Part shown: one piece after another, positions 33,371 through 40,794 of the stretch | Numbering within the stretch: position 1 is the stretch's first letter | Layout of the letters: the number at the start of each line of letters is the position of its first letter | Assembly: GCA_947624205.1 (NCBI GenBank) | Contig: CANQJI010000014.1 | Location: forward strand, 1 to 40,794 | Length of the DNA: 40,794 nucleotides | DNA from: an uncultured Akkermansia sp. | Lineage (GTDB): Bacteria > Verrucomicrobiota > Verrucomicrobiia > Verrucomicrobiales > Akkermansiaceae | Direction of reading: 5' to 3' | Position numbers and translations under genes: made by a program | Notes under the pieces: model-generated | Seen by the model: the letters and a program-made list of their open reading frames with translations, nothing else | What the model was told of the DNA's origin: nothing | Database searches by the model: none

Positions 33371-36300
33371 ATGAATCCGATAGAAATAGCAGATAAAATT
33401 CAGAAGGCCCTGGGGAAGCAAGCAAACTATCTCAGGCCCGTTGGTGAACACTGTCCTCAGCTTGCTGATGAGATTAGCCGGTATCCATTTTGCAAGGCGC
33501 TCTACGTAGAACGAATTGCCAAGTACAAGCAGAGCTCTCATACCCTGGATGATCTCAAAGAGGAAGGGATTGTAGAGGAGGAAACAGCCAAGGCCTTTGC
33601 ATGCTTCTTCGAGGAGGAACCGAGCAACTTTTATCCCTACATCCACCAGGAGAATGCCATCCGAGACACAAGAAATGGAAAGAATCTCATCGTATGTACG
33701 GGAACCGGTTCGGGTAAGACGGAAAGCTTCCTGATGCCTGTGATTGACGGAATTGTGCGCGAAAGAAAAGAGAAAGGGGAAAAATATAAAGAAGGCATAC
33801 GTGCCATTATCTTGTACCCCATGAATGCGCTGGTTAATGATCAGGTAGCGCGAATAAGAAAACTCATCTCGAAGGCCCGCATCAATGACATAAAATATGT
33901 CAAGGATATCTCGTTTGGTATCTATACCGGAGACTTAAAAGAAAAAGAACTGGAACCAGTATGTCTTGACGTAAAAGAAGGCGAGTGTGGATGTGCCAAA
34001 CATCGCCTCTTTACTCACGAAGAAACACCTCCCACGGAATACGTTAGTCGAGAGAAATGGAAGGAAAAGCCCGCTGACATCCTCATCACGAACTATGTTA
34101 TGCTTGAGCAGCTCCTGCTCTCGCCGGACAAAAAGGGAATGTTCCAAAACAAAACGCTGAAATACTTTGTTCTTGATGAGGCGCACAGTTATGACGGGGG
34201 ATTGGGGACGGATATAGCATGGCTCGTACGACGGCTTGTTGAAAGATTCCGATGCAATGGGGAAATCGGGGGTGAAAGTGACCAAACTCTCAATGTGCAG
34301 TACATTGCTACGACGGCAACCTTAGTGGATCAGAGTGAGTCCGATAGAGAGAAGGTGATCAAAGAGGAGTTTGCTTCCAAGCTGTTTCCGGCAATGCCAG
34401 AGTCATTTTCCGTGCAATTCGGTGAGGAAGAGCCGGACAACTACAAGAAGGATGACCGCAGCGACGGTCATACCGAAACTGTCAATAAAAGTGTGGATTA
34501 TGCTGGAATTGTCGATAGAAGTCTGGAAAATGAAAATTTCTTGCAGGAGTATGTAAAAAGCATCCGAGAATGGAAGAAATCAAGCGAAAATCAGCAAGAC
34601 AAGTGCATTTCTGCTATATGTGATATCATGATGCCGCCTCAGGAGGGGAAACCAACTCTTATGCAAGCAACTCAGTGGTTACGCTCCGTGCAGCAATGGC
34701 TTGACGAGTGGAATTTTCTCGTAGAAGAGGAAAATCATCTTGCAAACATCGACAAAGAATTGAAGCAACCTGTCGGCGACGCTATGTTTCTTGCGGAAGC
34801 TCTCGTAAAGTTAGGTCCGAGTTTCTCGCTAGCACCCAACCAAGGATCTATGAAAAAGCTGCGCGATTGTTACATGGATTGTGCTTGCAAACATAAGAAA
34901 AAAGTTGAGGATATCATCTCTCTTTACGTCTCGGAGAGGGAAAAGGATGATACAAAAAAAGCGTTGAACAAATGGTGTGAGAATACCGAGGATAACAAAG
35001 AAATTTCTGTAAGAAATTTTATCATCCTGTTGCAGGCAATCGTCAGTTTGACCAAAATTTCGGATGGTCGTGAAAAGGCGGACATACTTTTGGAGTGGGA
35101 CAAAGAATTTATATCCTCTCTTGAAAAACTCAAGGAAAAATTAGTCGTCGCGCGGAAGAAAATTGCTACTTTAGAAGGGGAGCTTTGCCGTGTGTGGAGT
35201 CATGAATTAAAGGAGGACGGTGATTCCATCGAAATTATTGTTACCGGCGCATTGAAAAAGAGGGGAGAATTGGATCGGTGTGCCCATTTTTTTCAAAATC
35301 ATAAAGACAAGTACGAAGGAAAATTTGCCCCGATTGGTATACGTGGTAGAGGCGAAAAGGATACGATCGAAAAATCCGTTTTCCCTGATCAAGAGGAAGC
35401 CGACCAGAAGAAGAATTTTAATGCTTTCGCCCAACTTCTAACTCTCACGCGCGAGTCCGGGCAACCCTTGATGAATTTACGTTTCCATCTTCTTACAACA
35501 GGAATTAGTGGAATCGCCGTATATTTTAAGAAAAACGAGAAAGGCGAGGCGGAACCTCATTTCGTCTTTGACGATGATCCTCATTTTGAGGATGAAACCT
35601 ATTACGAGGGTGAAGAGAAGTATGCCTTGTTCACCCTGTCTATATGCTTTGCTTGCGGGTTCCCGTTCGTTCGTGGCTTTGCGCGTGAAAGAAGTAGCAA
35701 AGAAAAAACTATATCCCGATACGAGCTACACTCAGGGGAAGAAAAGGAGGATGGATACTGGATGTATTTTTCATGGTTGGGAACGGATGATGATAACAAA
35801 AAAATGATCTGGCTTGACATTCAAACGGGAGAATGCAGCGAAAAGGCGAAAATGCCCAAAGAAGGATGCTATGTTAAACTGTATAAATATAAAGAATTAG
35901 ACAAAGAAGGCACTGTATATACATGCCCTGAGTGCGAGGGTTTTCGCATAAAAAGCGAAAAAAGCACAGCAGGAATCATTTCGCCGTATATTTCAGGTGC
36001 TTCAAGAGATAGAATTCGCATCTTGACGGAATTAGTGAAGAGTTCGGACCCCTCTATCAATGCCCCCGGAGTCATTGCCAAAGGTCGTAAGGTCCTCGCT
36101 TTCTCAGATTCACGCTCCGGTGCAGCACGACTTGCTCTCGACCTCGATTCGTACGTCGAAGAATCACTTCTTAAGCAAATATTGGTTGATATCTTACGTG
36201 AACAGAATAATTCAGGAGAAGAAGGAGTTCAATTCCTCTCAAAGAAGGCTAAAGGGCCTCGCAAGGGCACAAACAATGAGTTTAACAGTGAATTGATTGA

Positions 36301-39300
36301 GGAACTTAGCAAGGATAAAAACGATATACAAGAGGTAGATAAAAAATATGATTTCTCGCACTCGTTGCTTGCTCTCTTGTCTCCTCTGTATGATAAGATT
36401 ATAAATAAAGACGCCAGCTCGTTGCTAGACAAAGAATGGAATGAGGAAAAAGAAGACAGTCATTTCTGTATACTCGCATCACTCTCTTTGCTAGCCTTGG
36501 GAGTGCTTCGCTCCAACCGACGGGATAGCGTGACCAGTGAGAAATTAAAATTGGTCGAGATTTATTCTCACGCTCAGACTTCTCTCGATAAAGGGGGGGC
36601 GCAAAGCAAGTGGAATGAATATATCAAATCCTTCCTCAATGAAGATGCTGCCTGCGAGTTTTTCAATTTTGTATATAAACGTATTTTCCGGACAGCCGGC
36701 TTATATTGCGAAAAATATGATACAGTAAAAGGCGATAAGTATGCCGAGGAAACGGATCAGATTTTGAATGGGTACGGATATGATCAGAGATATTCTAAAA
36801 AAGGGTACGTTTGTGAGAAGCCCAAAGGATCACAAAAGAACGGGCCTTTATACTTTATAGGTACGAGCGGAAGAAAAACAAAGATTCAAAAAGAATTGGA
36901 AGAATTGGAGAAACAGGGTAAGTTAAAGGATGATGTGGAGATTGATGATGTGCTTAAAAATCTATGGAACTTTATGGTATACAAGGAGGAAGATGAGGTC
37001 CCTCGTATACTCGGCTCTCACGATGGTAAGGTATACCTTCTTAATTTAGACGATATAAGGATAAAGAAAGGCGAAAATTTGTTAAAGTGTAAATCCAATC
37101 AGTCCTTTCCTGAACCTCTCGAACAGTACTATCGCGTAGAAGAACACACCGCGCAACTTGGAACGGAGAAGGGACGCATCTATCAAGACCTCTTTTCGAC
37201 CGGCCGCATTAATGTCCTTTCGTGCTCGACGACATTTGAAATGGGTGTCGATCTTGGAAATTTGAATTGTATTTTTCTTTCCAATATGCCGCCTACGGTT
37301 GCAAATTACAAGCAACGAGCGGGACGAGCAGGACGCCGAGTTGGCTCTTCTTCCTTTGTTGTGACCTACATGGGGAAAGACAGGAATCACGATAAGTACT
37401 ATAGCAATTGTCCGGAAGATTTACTTTTCGGGCAGGTAAAACGACCGATGATATACATTGATGAAGACGTGAGTCTCCGTGCAAAGCATTTTCGAGCAGA
37501 GGCGCTTGCTGACTTTTTACGCTACGTAAGCGAAAAGAAAAGGGAAATGACTTCTTGGCGCAAATGCGAAGTTTACTTTGGGGGGCAAGAAGGCAAGAAT
37601 CATGATGGGCCTGATAACCTTATCGGAAGATATATCGCTGCGTGGTGTGAAGAAAAGGGAGAAAAGCTCCAAGAGCATTGTCAAAAAATATGCGGCGGGG
37701 GAAAAATAGCAATCATGAATCAAGAATATGGAGTCGCTGAAGATTTACGGTGTCAGTTGCAAGGGGCATTAGCCAACAATACGGAGATATTTGAAGATTC
37801 CAATATCTGTCGTTGGTTATCGGGACCTTACCTTCCGCATGATGATTTCAATCTTTGTGTTAAGGAACGATATGAAAAGGTAAATAAGTATAATGAAAAA
37901 GGAAAAGCAGATTTTATTTCCTACTTGTCAGAAAACCGAGTATTACCACGTTATGGATTCCCATGCAACGTAATTACACTCTACCCCGACCCCAACAAAA
38001 ACTACAAAAATTCCTTAGAGGGAAGAGATCTATTCTTAGGAAATAGAGATCTCAACTTGCAGAGGGATGTTCGGCAAGGACTTTTTGAATATGCTCCAGG
38101 ACAAATCGTTATTGCAGATAAGTGTAGGTATCAATCTTTGGAGCCGCTATCATATAGGGTGGGGGGATATACAGACGAAAAGAAGGATACGAAACTAAAA
38201 AGGAACGGCTTCGCCCTAGAAAACAACATCAGGTGTTGTGAGTGCGGTAACGATAGGCATTATTTTAAGGATGGAGCAAAATGTCCGGAATGTGGTAAAG
38301 TCGGCGAAGTGCAAGAAGTAATTGTGCCGGATGCATTCAGGGCGACAGGCGGGAGTAAGGCCGAAAGTTTTGTCACACCAAAAGCCTTCCCTAGAAAAAT
38401 TGTTTATCCCGGGAGCATAGAAGAAGGCAAAGGACTATCGGTATCTGAGCATTGCCGAGTTTATTGTTCTGATGTCCGAGCTTTATGGTACATTAATGAT
38501 CAATGCGAGTGGGAAGAGAAGAAGAATGGTCCTAAAGAAAAACATACTCTCTTAAGAGAAGTAAGCACGGATATTCTCCTCATTGGAAAGGAAAATGTTT
38601 CATCTTGCCCCGACTTGAATACTGAAAAGTATAGATGGGAATCTGCATTAGCGGCCATATTGAAGGCAACGGCAGAAGTACTCAATGTAAGTCTGCGAGA
38701 CGTAGAGGGACTTGTTACTAAAATTAATAAAAAATTCTACATTGTCATCTATGATGCCAGTCCGAGCGGTTCGGGGATTATTTTGCCAATTTTACCGGAC
38801 AACTCCAATGACAGCGAGAGGAACGAGTTCAAGAAGAAAAAAATCTTGGAAATTTTTGGGAGAGCAAGAGAAATTTGCACGGGTTGCGATTGTTACGAGA
38901 GCACGGAAAATGAAGCAGATAAAACGGTTTATTCGCACGATAAGTACCTTCACCTCCGCGTGGTGGAAAGGAAACAGGGACGTGAGGCGAGATCCTGCTA
39001 TCAGTGTCTCAAATCCTACTCGAACCAACGCATGCATCCATATTTGGACGCGCGTGAAGCCGCGCGCTTGATCGAAGAGCTTATAGGTGGTGAAAAGGAT
39101 GACGATGCGCCCGACGGTCTGCCTACTACTGCGCAAGCAGAGTTCCTTCAGCCTGCCGCTGCTCAAGAAACCTCTGAACCATCAGGACTGCAGCCGGAAG
39201 CGCCTCAAAGCCCCGATGTTCCAGAAGCATCTCAAGGATGCGAATTAACGGAGGATGATCTGAATCGTATTAGGTATGGTTGGGTAGAAAAGGGGACGAA

Positions 39301-39451
39301 ATATAAGGTTCGGTATGAGGGGAAAGAAATAGAGGTTAGTTACGTGAATGCGCTCGGTAACGGACAGCAAGCCGATAGGATAGTCGCCGAGGAAAACGGT
39401 GTACCGCTACCGCGTCCCATTCTTATATCCGATATTTTAAAAAGACTCTAA
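33371..39451 (+). CDS. druE: Druantia helicase DruE with DUF1998
   Basis: A 2026-residue superfamily 2 helicase, the shared component of all Druantia types. Walker A is TGTGSGKT (K116), Walker B is DEAH (269-272), and the other motifs are YIATTATL near 312, the second-lobe opening KVLAFSDSRSGAARLALD near 901, and FEMGVDLGN with QRAGRAGRR from residue 1315. A zinc-ribbon-like CCECG to CPECG pair spans about 1622-1645. The DUF1998 cysteines are C1836, C1839, C1841, C1876 and C1879 (CYQCLKSYSNQ). The C-terminus is unusual: a Pro/Ala/Gln/Glu-rich linker (about 1913-1952), coded by visibly GC-richer DNA, leads to a small terminal domain of about 75 residues. How Druantia blocks phage is not established here; DNA translocation is inferred from the motifs. 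Confidence 0.85.
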   Translation: MNPIEIADKIQKALGKQANYLRPVGEHCPQLADEISRYPFCKALYVERIAKYKQSSHTLDDLKEEGIVEEETAKAFACFFEEEPSNFYPYIHQENAIRDTRNGKNLIVCTGTGSGKTESFLMPVIDGIVRERKEKGEKYKEGIRAIILYPMNALVNDQVARIRKLISKARINDIKYVKDISFGIYTGDLKEKELEPVCLDVKEGECGCAKHRLFTHEETPPTEYVSREKWKEKPADILITNYVMLEQLLLSPDKKGMFQNKTLKYFVLDEAHSYDGGLGTDIAWLVRRLVERFRCNGEIGGESDQTLNVQYIATTATLVDQSESDREKVIKEEFASKLFPAMPESFSVQFGEEEPDNYKKDDRSDGHTETVNKSVDYAGIVDRSLENENFLQEYVKSIREWKKSSENQQDKCISAICDIMMPPQEGKPTLMQATQWLRSVQQWLDEWNFLVEEENHLANIDKELKQPVGDAMFLAEALVKLGPSFSLAPNQGSMKKLRDCYMDCACKHKKKVEDIISLYVSEREKDDTKKALNKWCENTEDNKEISVRNFIILLQAIVSLTKISDGREKADILLEWDKEFISSLEKLKEKLVVARKKIATLEGELCRVWSHELKEDGDSIEIIVTGALKKRGELDRCAHFFQNHKDKYEGKFAPIGIRGRGEKDTIEKSVFPDQEEADQKKNFNAFAQLLTLTRESGQPLMNLRFHLLTTGISGIAVYFKKNEKGEAEPHFVFDDDPHFEDETYYEGEEKYALFTLSICFACGFPFVRGFARERSSKEKTISRYELHSGEEKEDGYWMYFSWLGTDDDNKKMIWLDIQTGECSEKAKMPKEGCYVKLYKYKELDKEGTVYTCPECEGFRIKSEKSTAGIISPYISGASRDRIRILTELVKSSDPSINAPGVIAKGRKVLAFSDSRSGAARLALDLDSYVEESLLKQILVDILREQNNSGEEGVQFLSKKAKGPRKGTNNEFNSELIEELSKDKNDIQEVDKKYDFSHSLLALLSPLYDKIINKDASSLLDKEWNEEKEDSHFCILASLSLLALGVLRSNRRDSVTSEKLKLVEIYSHAQTSLDKGGAQSKWNEYIKSFLNEDAACEFFNFVYKRIFRTAGLYCEKYDTVKGDKYAEETDQILNGYGYDQRYSKKGYVCEKPKGSQKNGPLYFIGTSGRKTKIQKELEELEKQGKLKDDVEIDDVLKNLWNFMVYKEEDEVPRILGSHDGKVYLLNLDDIRIKKGENLLKCKSNQSFPEPLEQYYRVEEHTAQLGTEKGRIYQDLFSTGRINVLSCSTTFEMGVDLGNLNCIFLSNMPPTVANYKQRAGRAGRRVGSSSFVVTYMGKDRNHDKYYSNCPEDLLFGQVKRPMIYIDEDVSLRAKHFRAEALADFLRYVSEKKREMTSWRKCEVYFGGQEGKNHDGPDNLIGRYIAAWCEEKGEKLQEHCQKICGGGKIAIMNQEYGVAEDLRCQLQGALANNTEIFEDSNICRWLSGPYLPHDDFNLCVKERYEKVNKYNEKGKADFISYLSENRVLPRYGFPCNVITLYPDPNKNYKNSLEGRDLFLGNRDLNLQRDVRQGLFEYAPGQIVIADKCRYQSLEPLSYRVGGYTDEKKDTKLKRNGFALENNIRCCECGNDRHYFKDGAKCPECGKVGEVQEVIVPDAFRATGGSKAESFVTPKAFPRKIVYPGSIEEGKGLSVSEHCRVYCSDVRALWYINDQCEWEEKKNGPKEKHTLLREVSTDILLIGKENVSSCPDLNTEKYRWESALAAILKATAEVLNVSLRDVEGLVTKINKKFYIVIYDASPSGSGIILPILPDNSNDSERNEFKKKKILEIFGRAREICTGCDCYESTENEADKTVYSHDKYLHLRVVERKQGREARSCYQCLKSYSNQRMHPYLDAREAARLIEELIGGEKDDDAPDGLPTTAQAEFLQPAAAQETSEPSGLQPEAPQSPDVPEASQGCELTEDDLNRIRYGWVEKGTKYKVRYEGKEIEVSYVNALGNGQQADRIVAEENGVPLPRPILISDILKRL

Positions 39452-39465
39452 TTACAACAAAAGAA

Positions 39466-39474
39466 AAGGAGGAA
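39466..39474 (+). promoter_or_regulatory. Shine-Dalgarno of the NERD-helicase gene
   Basis: A near-consensus AAAGGAGG-type run lies about five bases before ATG 39478. It is the strongest ribosome site seen in the window, contrasts with the bare starts of most host genes, and fixes the start codon. Confidence 0.75.
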
Positions 39475-39477
39475 AAT

Positions 39478-40794
39478 ATGGCAGAAATGCATCCATCAAA
39501 ATTTATTGGGGACACGACTGATAGTGGAGAACATGGCGAAGCTCTCGTGTACGCCGAATTGGAAAAATTGCCGAAAGATTGGGTGGTAATCCATGATCTC
39601 TGGCGTTATTATGTGGATCAGAAGGGAGAGCATGTTAATTATGAGACGGACTTCATCGTCCTTGTACCGGGGCACGGGTTTGTCGTCATAGAAGTAAAGA
39701 ACTGGTACAAGGCGAAGGTCGAGGAAGGAATTTGGCGTTACATGCCTCATCAAACCACGGAATTTCAAGACGTGGAGAAAAAAGCTGAACCCATCAAACA
39801 AGCCTACCTTGCCGCAAAAAAACTCGATGAAGAACTCAAAAACAATCCTGCTACAAAGAAACGGTATTGCAATCTGCAAAATAGATGGCAAAGCAGAGCC
39901 GAGTTTCGCGCTTTAGCTGTCTTAATCCGGCAAAGTCGGGATGACGTTGAAAAGGGATGTCGAGATCATACCCACCAGTACGTGTGCGGAGTGAGCGAAT
40001 TGCAAACGGATCTTCAAGAAAGGATTGAAGGGTTGTTTGAGTGGCCAGAGGACATAAGACGCTTTAGCCATGAGCATGTCAAATCTATCCGAGACTACTT
40101 ATTGCCCACCATAAAGATGGGGGTCGAACCGGCATATTACAGTCGTATGATGGATCACGCAACAGCCGCTGTACAAGGGCTCTTGTCGATGTTGGAGAAT
40201 AGTGCTTGTGGAATCTCTGTGAGGGGGTGTGCGGGATCCGGAAAGACATGGGTAGCGCTTGATGAAATGCAACGCCTCGCCGATAAAATCATTGCGAGTG
40301 GAGAGCAGAAGAAAATCCTTTATCTGTGTTTTAATGCGAAACTGTCCGAGCACGTTAAAAGGGACGAAAGGCTGAAAAACGGTATAGAAAAGGGTATCAT
40401 TAAAGTTGCGACCTACCCTGCTCTGTGGACGGAAATCACGGGACTGCAATGGAGCAACGAAAAGCTTAAAACAGATGATCCTAAAGACATTTCTGCTCTG
40501 AAGAAAAAAATTTCAGAAAATGGGGACACTTGGAAATACGATTACATCATGATAGATGAGGCGCAAGATTTTAGGTTCATGTGGTGGTCTGCCGTCACAA
40601 GTCTGTCTTCCGAAGGCGCCAAGCTTTATTATTTTTCCGACAGCAACCAAAATCTCTTTAATGCAGCTTCCGGCGGAACTATACCCATTACTCCAACGCA
40701 GGTTCTTCTCAAACGTAATTTTGGCACCTCTAAAAACTCGATTTTTTCAGATAGAGAAGCAGTCAATGGTGTGTCTCACCCGATCATTCTACTC
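39478..40794 (+). CDS. NERD nuclease domain fused to UvrD-like helicase (partial, 3' end cut)
   Basis: The first 439 residues are present before the window ends. Residues about 14-130 form a NERD (nuclease-related) domain of the PD-(D/E)xK fold: E21 in GEHGEALVY, D58 in NYETDFIVL, and E72 with K74 in VVIEVKNWY are the likely catalytic positions. A superfamily 1 helicase follows, with Walker A GCAGSGKT (K256) and Walker B IDEAQDF (D360-E361), as in UvrD/Rep-type and DUF2075-like enzymes. It starts 26 bases after druE on the same strand and shares its low GC, so it probably belongs to the same operon. Druantia type III as defined has only druH and druE. This may be an added nuclease arm or an independent defence gene in the same island. 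Confidence 0.85.
   Translation, partial: MAEMHPSKFIGDTTDSGEHGEALVYAELEKLPKDWVVIHDLWRYYVDQKGEHVNYETDFIVLVPGHGFVVIEVKNWYKAKVEEGIWRYMPHQTTEFQDVEKKAEPIKQAYLAAKKLDEELKNNPATKKRYCNLQNRWQSRAEFRALAVLIRQSRDDVEKGCRDHTHQYVCGVSELQTDLQERIEGLFEWPEDIRRFSHEHVKSIRDYLLPTIKMGVEPAYYSRMMDHATAAVQGLLSMLENSACGISVRGCAGSGKTWVALDEMQRLADKIIASGEQKKILYLCFNAKLSEHVKRDERLKNGIEKGIIKVATYPALWTEITGLQWSNEKLKTDDPKDISALKKKISENGDTWKYDYIMIDEAQDFRFMWWSAVTSLSSEGAKLYYFSDSNQNLFNAASGGTIPITPTQVLLKRNFGTSKNSIFSDREAVNGVSHPIILL

Larger units (their letters stand above)
28428..40794. mobile_element. Putative integrated defence island (integrase, Druantia type III, NERD helicase)
   Basis: A tyrosine recombinase sits beside a block whose GC falls to about 32-43% in the lines I counted, against 55-62% in the host genes. 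The block holds druH, druE and a nuclease-helicase gene. The left edge is placed after the pyrE promoter by composition; the right edge lies outside the window. I found no direct repeats that could be attachment sites, so the limits are approximate. Confidence 0.5.

Overview
The window looks like bacterial chromosome with a GC-rich host backbone (sample lines I counted are about 55-62% GC). Two phage-defence loci flank a housekeeping block. The cell-envelope genes (a PA14-like anchored protein and a MoxR/DUF58/Bat operon with fused subunits), the scarcity of Shine-Dalgarno sequences and several promoters placed almost on the start codon fit a member of the Planctomycetes-Verrucomicrobia-Chlamydiae group. 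Verrucomicrobiota (Akkermansia-like) is my tentative choice. No rRNA, tRNA or single diagnostic gene fixes the taxonomy.

Region 1 (1-12705, + strand) is a compact four-gene operon. It encodes a 1750-residue DExH helicase with a C-terminal DUF1998-type cysteine cluster, a DrmD-like SNF2 helicase, an Eco57I/PglX/DrmMI-like N6-adenine methyltransferase, and a small HNH endonuclease. This resembles class 1 DISARM. However, no separate drmB or drmC is present, the DUF1998-type region is fused to the helicase, and an HNH nuclease closes the cluster. It is best described as a DISARM-related restriction-modification system of non-canonical composition.

Region 2 (12860-28369) is ordinary host genome. 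It holds a reverse-strand membrane-anchored PA14-like protein, then a small anchored protein overlapping a U32 peptidase/tRNA-hydroxylation-type gene. Next comes a five-gene MoxR-DUF58-BatA-BatB/C-BatD/E operon (16303-24326), followed by cmk, plsC and recF. On the opposite strand, pyrE and nagZ run toward recF.

Region 3 (about 28430 to the right edge) looks like an integrated defence island. It has an AT-rich intergenic stretch with several palindromes and a possible small RNA, a reverse-strand tyrosine recombinase, and then a sharp drop in GC. The two-gene Druantia type III pair follows: druH, and druE with a large helicase-DUF1998 protein. A third co-oriented gene encodes a NERD nuclease domain fused to a UvrD-like helicase and is cut by the window edge. 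A strong Shine-Dalgarno 26 bases after druE suggests it belongs to the same operon.

The two defence loci share the superfamily of their largest protein (long helicases with DUF1998) and also an octamer, ATTCGGTA, lying on or next to the putative -10 region upstream of each first gene.
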